From: Prostheceraeus crozeri | Taxonomy: Eukaryota > Platyhelminthes > Polycladida > Euryleptidae | Assembly (NCBI GenBank): GCA_907163375.1 | Contig: CAJQUW010005322.1 | Location: 1-64,000, forward strand | Length of the DNA: 64,000 nucleotides | Direction of reading: 5' to 3' | Shown: positions 40,236 through 52,776 of the stretch, piece after piece | Layout: each line of letters starts with the position of its first letter | Numbering within the stretch: position 1 is the stretch's first letter | The notes under the pieces: model-generated | The model's database searches: none | The model's input: only the letters and a program-made list of their open reading frames with translations | Told to the model about the DNA's origin: nothing | Translations under genes and position numbers: made by a program

Positions 40236-42313
40236 CTTTGCTGCTGGCTAACTCCAATTTCTTGCCCAAGTATTTTCAGCGGCCGTTGATGTAAACAAAA
40301 AATCGCGGCTTTAGTGCAAGTAAAGGTGAATGATTGAAAGCGGGAAGTCTTTCCCTAATCTAGATCTGTGGTTGTCGTACGCTGTGGTCATTTCTCTCCT
40401 TCTCGTGGAATAATGGAGGTTATTCTAACCACAGAATTAGATTCTGTGATTCTAACCTATAATTTTAGACGCAAACCACGTATTACAAAAATTGTTCCTA
40501 GCGTTGTTCTTTTTAGGCTCGCAATATAATTTCCGCGTTGTCTGATGTATGATTCAGATTCTTTGAAGTATATATTAAAGCAACATGAATGATGTTTACT
40601 GTTGTTCACTTCGTCATGTTTAAATTTCGTGTTTATATGTTTAACTGCTGTGCAGATCACACAAGCCGTTTAACAAATAATTTCATAAAAAAGTTGAACC
40701 ATTTTCATATGTAGTTTTCGTGTTGAATTTACTTTCTTAAGTGGTCAGTTGTGGCCAGTAGGCTTTCCGAAAGATAATTGAGAGTTTTCTTTGATGCAGG
40801 ATTTTAGCATCAAGAAGACCGAATTTTTCCATGAGAACTGTCAAACAGTGTGAGCTATCATTCAACTTCATGTTAAGATTTGTTGAATGTACAAAAAGAT
40901 ACAGTGCTAATAACATTTACCGAAAAAAAGTTATGTCTTCTACTAGATTTGTTATTATGCGTTCTGTCACGGATGTTTAGATAGCAGTATTTTAAAAATT
41001 CACATGCTTTCCGCATCATATTTTGCCACAGTTATGCCTTATCTAGTAAGAATTTACTTCGGACTTCCTGCAGGCAATGTTGTGAAACATAACATTCTTA
41101 TCGCCGTGGTTTTTAGTTAAGCAATTCAATTTCCGCGGGATCTGATGTATGCCTATTAGATTCTTTGAAGTAATTATTAAAGCAGTCTGAATGATATTTA
41201 CCTTTGTTCACTTCGTCATATTCAAATGGCATGTATATATGTTTAAATGTTATGTAGAACATACATTTACTTTATGTTGCACACTGATGTCAATATGCGA
41301 ACTTCACAAGACGATCAATGACCTACAACCTTTGGATGTAACTTAATCCTTTAATTGTAATGTTTTAGAAACTCAATTAAGACTGGTTGAGGGGTGCAAA
41401 GTCTCAAATTTCAGCGCCAACTTTTAGGCTACCTTCTATTGGCTCGGTCTAGAGATTTCGTCTTATCGGCATTGAGGTGCAGTTCTACGCGTAGAAGTAG
41501 TGAAGAAAAAAATTGTTGCGATATGGTGCTTTCCCCATCATATTTTGTCACAGTGGTGGAAGAGGGTGAGATCGGCTGACACCAATCTTTTCTGGATTGG
41601 TGATAGGAAAAGCAGAGGGTTCCTTAAAACGCAGAGTGAAAGAGAACCGAAATGCCGCCCACCGGTCAATCATATTCTCGCTAAGTAGCTCTCAAAGTGT
41701 GGAATCCGCTTTTCTAGTAAAATATTAAGTGGCCGAATATCTCTCTTCTAAAAGGTATCAAAATGTCCCCATTCTTTAGTTTAGGAGTTTGGGAAATTGT
41801 TGTTGAAATTCAAAGTTGATATTCTTGATTTATCATTAAAAGTAGGTTTAATCGCCATCCACTGTGCTGAGAAAATTCGCTGAAATGCTAGGTCTACTCA
41901 ACAAAAGTTATGTCTCCTATCAGTATTATTAGGTCGAATGACGAAATTCTATATTAGTTTAAAAGTTTCGCCATTTTATGGATAGCTAGGCTCTACCTTG
42001 ATTCTCGAAATTATAGTTTAGTGTTCAGTTTGTAGTTTTAAAGTCAGGGTTAATAAGAAAATGCACTTTTTACACACGTTCAGGTCAGCATCCTTTTTCG
42101 GAAGAATATTTCATGGTGCCTCATCGCAAAGTTTTCATTTAGCATGACGTCGTTTTCAATGCACGATACCAGTAAGCAACGCATTCTGGTACATCAATCA
42201 ACATGCACAGAAAATACTGCTTTCATATGATTGATTAATCCATGACTTAGGTCGAATGTATGAATTGTTGTTATGACAGACATTCAGTCACAATGCAAAC
42301 TGTTTTGTAAATG
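40236..42313. other. Intergenic sequence with a ~150 bp direct repeat
   Basis: No gene is supported. About 40506-40660 and 41105-41255 are roughly 80% alike (for example GATTCTTTGAAGTA, then GTTCACTTCGTCAT, in both). A further pair, CATCATATTTTG in a CTTTCC context, is at 41010 and 41530. An old segmental duplication with a ~0.55-0.6 kb period is likely. Confidence 0.4.
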
Positions 42314-43456
42314 TAGTCAAACCTCGCTTAGCGACCGTCGCGCTTTAACGACCGGTCTTTCTAGGAACCGAACGATTAGATTGGAAATCCCACATATTGA
42401 AGTCTCGATATAACGACCCTTCGGTATAATAACCGTCGCGCCTTGCGACCGGTTTTTTTCAGGAACGAACTGACCATTTTCTCTCGATAGAGCGACCACG
42501 TGCTACTCCAAAATATTGACAAAATGTCAAAATATGTCCTTATTCTGTTTATTTCATGATGTTATTTTGATTGGGATGGATGGACGTAACGCTATGATGC
42601 TATCATCTTCGGGATGGAGTTTAGTCCTTTAATTGCTGACAACTGGAATATAAATCAGTAATTTTTTTAACTCAATTGACACCTTAAGTAGTCATCAATT
42701 ATGTGGATAAGAAGCTCTATCACTGACCGCAACACCTGACACGCATTAACAGGGCCTACTTGATTCTTACATTAAGAAAGTGATATCCTTTCATTTTTTT
42801 AATTGTACTTTATGAATATGTACACTCCTTCACAAACTGCCGTTTTTTGTCGTCTATTCATTAAAAGTGTAATCTTGACCATTTCACCATCGCCGATGTC
42901 AAGATTCCCTTCGAAAATTAATAGTTAATGGTGAAAAGTCTCCCCCACTGTTTTTATCCACATGTTATTCAAAATGATGGCATACGGTAAAACGATGTAC
43001 GCAGGCAAGATGACTCAATGTATTCTTATAATTGTTATGATAAGGTGTCCGGTTAGTGAGGATAGTTATTAGTTCATTCACAAGCTACTGCTATCCAGAT
43101 GTAAAATCTTATTAATGAAAGTTTCCTGTCATTGACCATTTTTTCATCAAAGAAAAGTGAATCTATTAATGACCGAAGCGGTGCTTGAAGGAAGCAGTCA
43201 AATGTTCTTTGAGCTTTGCAGACAGGTCCACACGTTGTGAAACTAATAAAATATTGTAGATGAAGATTTTTAACTAAAGAACAGTGCATTTTTTCATGAT
43301 ATTGTGATCTGGTAGTGGTCGTAGCAGCATGAAACAACCCAAAACATTTTACTTAATTTTCATACTACTCAACAATTAGCGTCAATGATAATCTCTTGGT
43401 ATTGCGACCGTTTTTAGCAAAACCGAGCGCGGTCGCAATGTCGAGGTTTGACTCTG
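42314..43456. repeat. Non-autonomous pogo-like MITE
   Basis: The left end AGTCAAACCTCGCTTAGCGA and the complement of the right end, AGTCAAACCTCGACATTGCG, are inverted. Subterminal 'gcgaccg' phrases repeat on both sides (42330-42500; 43400-43440). TA is adjacent on the left (42312-42313), but the right junction is a few bases offset. No transposase frame. Confidence 0.55.
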
Positions 43457-43893
43457 CATAGTCTCAGATTTGCAATTAGTAAGTTACTGAAATTTAGTCG
43501 AAATTTAAATAATATAATTGCAAATCTCGAATTTACCCTGGCATGGCTGCGACTTTAAATAGTGAGTTGTGTCGATGTTGACATATGTGAACTAGGGATT
43601 CTGATGATTCCTGATATTGGATGAAATGCCAGCTATTCAGGTTTGCTCTATTTTTCAACTGAATTTGGAACTCAATATTTAATCATTCTATTTACATTGT
43701 GCATAGTTTCATTTTCGTGGCTTGCTTCGAGACAAATCCCATTTACATATACATTTTTTTCTGACACAATGTTCTGCCACTGTGTGATTAACATACATGT
43801 ATTACTTCATCGCAGCTACTTGTGCATATTTTTAAGGATTGATCCATATTGCCGACATTAAACACAGTAATCTCGGCTCAAAACAAAATTATT

Positions 43894-44046
43894 TCAGGTT
43901 CTCCAAATTCTCAAACTCCGTGGACGACAGTGGATAAATCATCGGTTGGTCATAACATCAACTTATCACTGATTTGGCCAAGTGTTCAAAATGCTGTATC
44001 ACGACGCGATTTTGTTGACTGTTACCGAAAATGGAATTATTATTGA
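43894..44046 (+). CDS. Possible terminal exon of an unidentified gene
   Basis: The acceptor AAATTATTTCAG precedes a frame that reads SPNSQTPWTTVDKSSVGHNI and ends in a stop at 44046. Good acceptor, normal-looking codons, no recognisable domain. Low confidence. Confidence 0.25.
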   Translation, partial: SGSPNSQTPWTTVDKSSVGHNINLSLIWPSVQNAVSRRDFVDCYRKWNYY

Positions 44047-45065
44047 ATCTCTCATTTCGACTTGAAACCCTTTCGAACCTTGAGAGAGGTGAGCATGAAA
44101 TAAGTAAGTAGTACTAGATTTCGTTGCACTGGTATGTAATAATTGAAATGAAATCTGGTCGATGTGAAATAATAGCTTGAATTTGATGAAATCGACTTCG
44201 AGCAGTCCGAGAATTTGAAGCTGGTAACTTGTAATGGTGTCTATTATTGCGGTAAATCAAGAGTGCCCAGATTCATCAAAATAAAAAGCATTTCCATTCT
44301 TTATTTAGATTATATTGCTGTCGGCTTCCAGACGCACATTGATTTTAATCAATCTACTCATTCATTAATTCTTTTACTCTTGTGAAATTTACTATTGAAT
44401 GTACGATATAGGCTACACAGTTATGACTTGCTTGATTTTAAAATCTTCATACAGATATGTCTTATTGTATACTTGCCAGCTGGAAAATCAAAAGTAGGCT
44501 TACTTATTCTGGTTATCTTACATTCAACTTTTCCTGTATTGCCCTCGCAGATATGGAATTTCTGCAATGAAATCTCTCATTAATAGAATTGTAAATGCGG
44601 AGGGGCCGGCATATAAGACATAGAAATTTTCTTCGACCATTCATTGAAAATGCATGGAATTATAAAGCAACTACTATATACTATGTCGTTGAATCGAAAT
44701 CGCGGTCTAGGCGATCCTAGGCATCTTGGGAGATGTAGCAAAAGTAGACTACCCGTGTTCTATTTCATTTCAACTGCCCAGGGCTCTTCTATGAGAATCA
44801 TTTTTCAATTTGCTTTACAAATTTGCTTTTCAATTTGCTCGTGCTAATCAGTGTCGATGACATCTGCTAGAACATTGGTTTTAGGCTCTAAAATTGCACA
44901 ATGATAAAGATTCTTAACTATAATGCTTATTAGATTGAAGAGCTTTGCCGTTTCCATAAAATATGACCAGTGCGGGAACTTAATAGACACGTAAATATTT
45001 TAATTAACAGTAACAAGGAAATATTCGGTCGCTGAAACTATCTAATTAAGCCTAATTTATTCTAG

Positions 45066-45234
45066 GTCCGTCGTCTCTCCGTTATCGGTGGAAGGAATGA
45101 ATATGATTTGGTGAAAAGAATATTCGACACGCTGTTATCGCACAACGAACAGTTGCAGTGCAACTTAGATGGGAGGAGCGGATCCAAAGGATCTAAGTTT
45201 GGGTTGAAAGGCCCATTCTTACAGCTAGTTTTCG
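45066..45234 (+). CDS. Internal exon of a DUF4806-type protein
   Basis: Bounded by TTATTCTAG and GTAAGTTAAG. The 169 bp exon is open in one frame and reads RRLSVIGGRNEYDLVKRIFD followed by TLLSHNEQLQCNLDGRSG. This matches the DUF4806 pattern (L-S-x-I-G-G, helix, L-L-S-N, then a G-R-x-G-x-K-x-x-F block), including its usual end as an exon. No neighbouring exons were identified within 2 kb. It may be part of a host gene with long introns or an orphaned fragment. DUF4806 proteins are expanded in invertebrates and often lie near transposons; their function is unknown. Confidence 0.55.
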
Positions 45235-46080
45235 GTAAGTTAAGATGTCAAGACTAAAAAACAAACCCTGAATTAATGTCTGCTTTGTTGCATGTTAACA
45301 TGATCAGATGCACATTGCTAGTGGTTATTTGATTTCCGAATTATTCAGTTATAATGTTTTGTGATGTTCCATCCTAGAAATTTAATTTTCGTTTATCTAG
45401 TTCATTCGGTTTTCGTTATTGTATTCGGTTTTGCGTATTTTTAATATTTCATTATTGTTTGATAATTGAAAAAGACTGTGGAAGCATTATTGGAAAATTA
45501 CCGTCATTTATTTGATAAGCAGTTAGCAATTTTAATTGTGCAAATAATGTTTCTCAGTTACTTGCATAATATTTTCAATAAGTTTGTAGCCAGAGTAGAA
45601 AATGATTGTATATGTATAAATAGTAGACTAAGCATGTTATTGTACCGGTCTATGAAATTTATCAGCTTATTACATATGCGCAATAGTTTACCTGCATAAA
45701 TTTACTCGGCCTGCGTAAAAAATGCAAATTTGCCGCGTATGACCACTGAGAGGCAGTTTTTGAGATCTATCGTACAATGCTTTAATCGCGTTGTTCTTAT
45801 AAGAATAGGGACTGTAGGAGTGGTTATGAGTATACAATAATGTATTTGTTTCTTTTATACAATTGGTTTCAAATTTGCCATTTTTATGAAAATTATCATA
45901 TCTAGAAAATTAATTGAGTTATTTATCGGTTCTTTTTTATGGTAAGATGAAGTGGTGAATCAACAGCATTTAACCGTTCTAAAAAAAGTGTGGGTTTCGG
46001 TTGCAGACCGAAAAGACAGTTAAAATGTCATCCATGTACGAATGCATGATGTGGTTCTCCACGTACCCGGACAGACCGTA

Positions 46081-46129
46081 GAGAGAATCGAAAATTTCTT
46101 GAGTACCCGAAGAAATTTTCGATTCTCTC
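46081..46129. repeat. Perfect 20 bp hairpin
   Basis: GAGAGAATCGAAAATTTCTT (46081-46100) is followed by nine bases and then its exact complement (46110-46129). It lies in otherwise featureless DNA. Confidence 0.9.
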
Positions 46130-46689
46130 AACAGTCATCCATGTACTTAATGTAAAAAACCGACATTGCTTCCTATAATGTCTAATGAGAATTCAACTAC
46201 AGGAGGTTCAATGGAGGATCCCGTGCTCATTCCTTCTTTTTGCGGGTAGTTTTCATAGTGAAACAGGTCTATTATTATCTGTTTAGATAAACAAACACGT
46301 GAAAGGTCGACTCCCATCTAAAATCGTTTCATATTGATATCCCCGACAAAGGCAATTTTAAAGTACTCATTTATTGAAAATTTTCTTTATGAAAATACGG
46401 TATTCTTATAGCGCACAATACAAAAGTTTCAAGGTGCTCAATGTACGCTCTCATGCGCACTCCTTACTTACTTCCCCGTTTTTCGTCCTTGTCCACGCTG
46501 AACGGGGGTCAGTTTGCGCAGTACATACACAAAATTTGTTCAACCATTCTACATGAAGTCATTTCTTCATTCGCATTGTTTCATGAACAATTGTAACAAA
46601 TCACAACCACCTTTCTTGCATTGATTTTTCTTTCCATTAAGTCCTGTATATATTGTATCATTGTTATTGATTGTTGTCACGGTCACTGA

Positions 46690-46730
46690 TGATGGCATCT
46701 TGTCTACTGAAACATGTCTGCGAATACATT
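46690..46730 (+). other. Degenerate hammerhead-like motif
   Basis: CACTGATGATGGCATCTTGT followed by CTACTGAAACATGTC has the CUGAUGA and GAAAC boxes at hammerhead spacing. Stem II pairs poorly. Probably a retroelement 3' relic. Confidence 0.2.
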
Positions 46731-47315
46731 ATCTCCGATGAATTTTAATCAAGTGGGATCATGTCCACCGGATATTTTAAATTTTTATCTTGAAATATGA
46801 AAACGACACCATTTCAGCGACATAGCAGCTATGTGGGTTTAAAATGGTACCATTTCCGTTACAGATTCTGTGAAGAAACAGCAGTTTCCAACGATAACTT
46901 CCAAGAATTTTGAGGAGATCTCCATCAGGTATCTGCGTTGTACAAGGGACCGCAAAGGTGGGCGGCGACAACGAGAGTTTAGATGAAGGAGGCGGAGGCC
47001 CAAGCGCAGTTAAGTCACAGTGATTTATCTGACTCGGACTAAGTGGACTCGGACTATTGAGTGGTCTTCTCTGACCTTCACTTTCATAGATGCGCTACGC
47101 GCGCCAGTAACATCGCCTGATGAACCGTTGAATTTCAAGTTTTATTCAACTTATTTTTATGAAAATGTTTATTGAGGCTATATGAAGCTTTATGACAGAT
47201 TTCATCGGAGATTAGTTCTTTATGCTTCCTGTTTAGATTATATTCCGGGTATTATCACCTCTGTACCCATGACTCAGAAAATGAAGAAATTCATCTTCAT
47301 TAATAATTTTCTTAT

Positions 47316-47770
47316 TAGTTGAAACTAATGAATTTTTAAGTCTTTGTGCACAAAAATTAATAAATTATGTCAAGATATATTTCGCCGATCTGACTTTATC
47401 AATTGAAATAGAAAGAAATCATATGAAAAAATTCGGGAAATCAAATGCCAAATCATTCGAAATCTCTACGAAATTACAAACTGTACACATATACCACAGT
47501 TCAGTGATTGTTGTAGTTCTGTCAGTACAACAACAATCAATAAACTTTGGTATATGTGTATATTTGGTAGATGTCGACATTGACATTGATGGTTTGTAAT
47601 TTTGTACAGAGATTTCAAATGATTTAGCTTTTGATTTCGAAAATTTTTACTTAGGACTTCTTTCTATCTCAATTGATGAGACCAGATCGACGAAATAAAT
47701 TTTGTCATAATTTATTGATTTTTGTGCGTAGAAAGACTGAAGAATAATAATATTTCATTGATTTCAACTA
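47316..47770. repeat. Palindromic mariner-type MITE
   Basis: The 451 bp between the two TAs (47316-47317 and 47769-47770) folds back along almost its whole length. Termini are GTTGAAAC and TTTCAAC. The centre pairs CACATATACCA with TGGTATATGTG. Arms are about 75-80% complementary. No coding sequence. Confidence 0.75.
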
Positions 47771-48943
47771 TAAAGGAAAATGATATCAGAATCTTTCTTT
47801 GCCAGATCAATAAAAATTGCCAAGAATTACAAATATTATAATTATTATCTGCCTTTCAGATTTTTCCAGGTTGCTTGATAATCATAATTCGTATCCAGAT
47901 TAATTATCTTTCCTGTAATTGCAGGTGAGACATAGTCGTGAATTTACTATCATTACCGCGTAGCTGTTATTATTTTGCAATCTTAAACTGCAGCTTCTGT
48001 AAAAAAGTCACGTCAATTTCATTTTGTCTTGTAATATATGGGAAATGTATTACTTAAAACTGTTGCTAACACATTGCTTAAATGGCATTGATAATATGCT
48101 CGAACTTAATTTCAATTTCATATCAAGTCTCTAGCTCATTCAAAATTCAACGGTTCACCCGTAATTTTTTTACTCCCTACCACGCTTCAGTATTCTTTAC
48201 CGGACAGTAATTCTAAGACTTGTTAAAATGAAATTTCTTAAATAGATGGCTTTTAGTAGATGACGCCACTTCGAGAGGAGATTGAACACTCTTCACAACA
48301 TTCGTGCTATTGTAAAGTTTTTTATTCAAGTCTAAACAATCCTTTTCTGTTAGACATCATACGATATAGTTAGATGCAGTACTTAATGGAAATATTGAAT
48401 AACTCTCTTCTAACTACTTAATAACAAATAAAAATAATAACTGTAGCTGAGGAAGACTGTAGTAGCTAAACATTAAAATACTTACTAGTTGTCCGTCATA
48501 TCCTATAGAAATGAATCGCTGTTTTTGGGTATAGTTAGTTAGTTCTTAGTAGCATTTTGAAATTTTCTGTCTGCTAGAGGTTGGATTTTTTAGATGGAGG
48601 ATTGCCTTTGAAGAGCTAATTGATCCTTTTCTGAAAAAGCCTCCGAGTTTCTCCGATGCAGCACTGATGGCAGTGTCAATTTATTTATGCTAATGCAAGA
48701 AAGGATGGCCAACTGCAGTCATGCTCATAGCTATTTAGCTATTTCTTTCATTTTTAAGTGATTATGTTGGTTGTTGGAAAACTAGGTCATCAGGTATTTC
48801 TAATAAGTGCTGTATATACACATAAATAATTTATTCTAGAATCTCTGTGTTTGATGTCTAAATAAAATTCAGCGTGTTCATTTTGACAAGTCTCATATCA
48901 CTTTTTTAGACAAGAATTTGAGCGTTCACAGAAGCAACGGTAT
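47771..48943. other. Intergenic sequence, nothing recognised
   Basis: AT-rich with no supported gene. I looked for the histone 3' stem-loop (GGCTCTTTTCAGAGCC type) in the ~150 bp beyond the H2B stop on the minus strand and saw none. An AAATAAAA stretch (about 48860) reads TTTTATTT on the gene strand, so it is not a poly(A) signal for H2B. Confidence 0.3.
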
Positions 48944-49309
48944 TTACTTGGAGCCAGTGTACTTGGTGACGGCCTTCGTACCTTCACTGACGGCGTGCTT
49001 GGCCAGTTCACCAGGCAACAAAAGGCGAACAGCGGTTTGAATTTCCCGACTGGAGACAGTCGACTTCTTGTTGTAGTGAGCAAGTCGGCTGCTCTCGTTG
49101 GCAATTCGCTCGAAGATGTCGTTCACGAAGCTGTTCATGATGGACATGGCCTTGCTGGAGATCCCAGTATCGGGGTGCACCTGTCGGAGCACTTTGTAGA
49201 TGTAGATGGCATAGCTCTCCTTACGCTTGCGCTTGCGTTTCTTATCGGTCTTCGGGGCCTTAGCCTTGCTAGACTTTTTCGCAGCTTTGCCTGATACTTT
49301 TGGTGCCAT
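48944..49309 (-). CDS. Histone H2B
   Basis: 121 residues, complete and intronless. The basic N-tail ([20 protein letters not shown]) leads to the histone fold with [34 protein letters not shown] and [20 protein letters not shown]. It ends KYTGSK. Sequence and length fit lophotrochozoan H2Bs. Small differences from common animal H2B ([14 protein letters not shown]) are conservative. It stands alone: no H2A, H3, H4 or H1 was seen nearby. An isolated copy could be a variant, an orphon or a retrocopy; no poly(A) tract was noticed. Confidence 0.97.
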   Translation of the reverse strand: MAPKVSGKAAKKSSKAKAPKTDKKRKRKRKESYAIYIYKVLRQVHPDTGISSKAMSIMNSFVNDIFERIANESSRLAHYNKKSTVSSREIQTAVRLLLPGELAKHAVSEGTKAVTKYTGSK

Positions 49310-49499
49310 CTTGCTGTTATTTTAAAATACTTGCATATTTTAACTTAGTCAGGATAGAATCACAATCGAAATCTTCAAAGAGGCCCCAAGAGAGGTTTAC
49401 GACATCACAGTCCGTCATTTCGACAATCTTTTCCGAAGCAGGTCAATCCCAATGGAAGAGAAGCACAGCACTTTTGATTTTCAAAAAATGATAGAAGGA

Positions 49500-50745
49500 C
49501 GATATCGAAAATGATCACCCTATCTGGTTAATATCACAAATGGCAAAGTTATTCTCAAGAGTGCTGCTCAACAGAATCAGCAAAAAGCTTGAAGAGGGCA
49601 ACAGAGGGGAACAGGCGGGTTTTGGGACACTACTTTACTATAGACAACATGCACGTAATAACACAATTGGTCGAAAGAACACATGAATATCAAATCCCCA
49701 TGGCAATACTATTTGCGGATTTCACAAAAGCTTTTGATTCGGTAGAAACCAAAGGCAGTCGTAAATGCTCTTGGACTGCACGCCATTCCAGATGCGTATG
49801 TGTCTTTAATCGAAGAGCTTTGCACGGATTGCGTAACAGAAATATCGATAAATGACGATCCCGTTCGTGTCCCAGTTAAGAGAGGTGTAAAACAAGGAGA
49901 TGTACTTTCACCTCAGCCAGAGATTCTCAGCCACTTAAGAATCGGTACCTAGAGGTACCGACATATCTTATGGAATCAACATCAATGGTGACTGCTGCAA
50001 TATCTCATTTTTGCGTACGACATAGTTATGTTCGCTCCCTCTCCTCATGAATTGGAAGAGATGATCACTAGTCTCAACAGCATTACATCAAAATTGGGTT
50101 TAGAAATCCATCTTCACAAATCTCAGTGGATGGCAAACGATTTTTGCATCAGGCATGATGACATCAAGATGGATGGTAAACCAATAAAACAAACCATGAC
50201 TACATCTACCTCGGGCGGTCAATCAACATGAAACACGATGCGTGAAAGGAACTAACGAGAAGGGAACAATTGGGATGGTAGGCATTCAGTAAACTGCGCG
50301 ACTTACAGAAAAGTCAACTCAAAGGTGAAAGCGCATGCCTTCAACACACATGTAATACCGCCGCTGACTTGTGCTTGTGAAACATGGAGCCTCACAGAAA
50401 GGGATGGACACTTTCTTCAAGTCACCCAAAGAGCAATGGAACGACGAATAACGAGAACGCGACTGATGCAACATACATCGAATGAAGACCGTGAAGGACA
50501 TCACTGACATAGTGTACATTTCGAAAAAAGATGGGCTGGTCATGTAACAAGAAGGAGCGACAACAGATGGGTCACCAGAATAACGGAATGGAGACTTGGG
50601 GACACCAAAGACCGAGAGGTAGACCACAAATTAGGTGCGATCCGATGTTAAAGATGTACGGGATAACCTTGACCATAATTGCGAAATGCTGAAATGAATG
50701 GAGAAGATGCGACCTGCGCCGTTGGCTACTGATATTCGGTCATCA
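49500..50745 (+). pseudogene. LINE reverse transcriptase fragment (RTE-like), heavily decayed
   Basis: Pieces in changing frames follow the order of a LINE RT: NRISKKLEEG (about 49575); YQIPMAILFADFTKAFDSVE (motif A, about 49700-49755); VPVKRGVKQGDVLSP (about 49870-49912); then FAYDIVMFA (about 50009) where F-A-D-D-I-V is expected, so a catalytic Asp has become Tyr. The C-terminal part includes HVIPPLTCACETWSLTERDG and, later, RWAGHVTR-type sequence. Frameshifts and stops are frequent; not functional. The 5' edge adjoins the H2B upstream region. Confidence 0.75.
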
Positions 50746-52776
50746 AGTAATCAAGTAAGTAAGAGACAGAACAGAAAGCGATGGACGTAGTACCAAAGGT
50801 GTTATAGTGTTCCAATGGTGCAAAAATCAAAAAGCCTCATGGCCTATTACGAGAATGATATTTTGAACTATGCATAAGTGCATAGAATAGGGATATATAG
50901 GTAGAGTGTCGACTCAAAAAGGTATCTGTATACAGTGAAAAATTTCACATGAAAAGATTCAGTTTTTTGCGGAGACAACGCTTCCGTGGTCCAAAAAACT
51001 ATTTGAGCAGTTTTTAAAAAGTCAAAATTTTGCAAATTTATATACTACCGAGATGACGCCCTTAGTAGTGTGAAACAAGGTGGATATCAAGAGGAATGAA
51101 TATTTGCTAATAAGCATCCTAGCTATTATCTGTATTCTAATGGAATGGTATTCTAATTTCATGATCCGCATTATAATGGAAATCGACATGAAAAAAGTCG
51201 CGATCTTATTCGTGCTTTCTTGGCTGAAATTTCAAGTTTTTAATTCAGTTTTCACCGACATGATTTTATATGTGATTCACTAAATTTATGTTTCATTTCT
51301 TGAATCTGAATAGTGATGTGGACCCATTTACATCTTTCAACGTTAATTGAAATCATTGTCTTTGATTATGTGATTTTGCTCTGCCAGTGGCAGGTTGCCT
51401 GTGATATGATCACGCTTAAGAAAACACTCTTGAGGTTGAGCATGAAAGTAATAGGAAACCATCGAAATGCTAATTTAACAAACATTAAATCTTCAAGGCT
51501 GTCATGACACTGAGAATCTGTAAAATACCATCATTCCTTCTGCATTACAATCATGATCACTCAATTCCTTGGCAATTTTTTCAAAACTGCAAAAATTTGC
51601 ATAACTCATATTTGGTAACAATTATCAGCTATATCCCCCTCGAGTTCATTTAATAAAATCGAAAGTGTATACACATTGGGGATTTAATAAATGCGAAGTT
51701 ACCACTCTACGTAATATACCTACTCAATGCATTGATGTTTGAGGAATTGACTAGCAGTGCCAATATCAGATGCCTTAGGAAATTCACTACCAAGCTAGAA
51801 TTGGTGGTATGAGCAAAGTCAGTTTATCACGAGAGTAGACATGTTGCAATTCATTTGAGACAACCAATCGCTGATGAAATCGAAAGGCAAGTGAGAAAAA
51901 TGATATTTCAGAACCACTTACGGTTGAAGGCAGTGAATGGGCTTCACCAATAGTCTGTGTTGACAAAAACAATGGAACGTATGGGATTTGTGGGCAGGAT
52001 TGGGCGCTATTAATGGATTAATCGACTCTGGAATTTGCACGACGATTACAAAACAGGCTGAGGGACTTTTTTCCACTTCAATATATTCTTTGTTCTGTAT
52101 CATTCAATACAACACATGGAGGTCTTAGATTGTGTCTAGATAGTCCTACCCATAGCTGCATTATTTACATTTTGAGGCGTAATTTCAATACATTATTACA
52201 AATTGAAATTAATAAGAGCTTAGTTAAGCTTACATATGGTAATATTCAAGTAGCTCTTGTGAATATTGAAATATGAAACAGTTGAGCCTTCACAATCCCA
52301 TAGTTAGGATGACATGGTAGACACATGTATGAGACCGAATTATATTCTTGCGTGTGCCTAATTCTTCTAGTGTTAGAAATGCTACACACACGCCTGGAAT
52401 CCAATGTGCTACATCAAACTTTTGAATTTCAACGATTGCATTTCAAAAGAGGACGGAATAAGACAGAAAAAACTAATAATAGACGTTGGACTGGCTAAAA
52501 CATTATTGGATCACGAAAATTGTGCATAAGCTTATACTTCAAAAACCAAATACAGGCATTCGATCGCTTCATATTAATTTGAGACACTGACTGCTCGATT
52601 CACGAAGATCATTTCAGATATTTAACTAACTTATCCTTCTATCAACAATTTGATGGACTACATGAGTAGACGATGTTATGAAATGTCCGTCTTTTTTTGA
52701 GATGAATGCAATCGGATGTCTGATTCAGATTTCAGAAGCGTTTTGAATTTCAATTACATGTATGTGCTAGTGTTAG
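50746..52776. other. Intergenic sequence, nothing recognised
   Basis: No supported coding, RNA or repeat feature. Open frames of 60-67 codons here have no protein-like pattern. The ORF at 51918-52103 and its neighbour hold a retroelement-like phrase on the plus strand (VNGLHQ-type, about 51935), too short to call. Confidence 0.3.

Noticed and set aside
50009-50036. An active LINE RT at 49.5-50.7 kb
   Set aside because: The catalytic box reads F-A-Y-D and the frame is broken many times.
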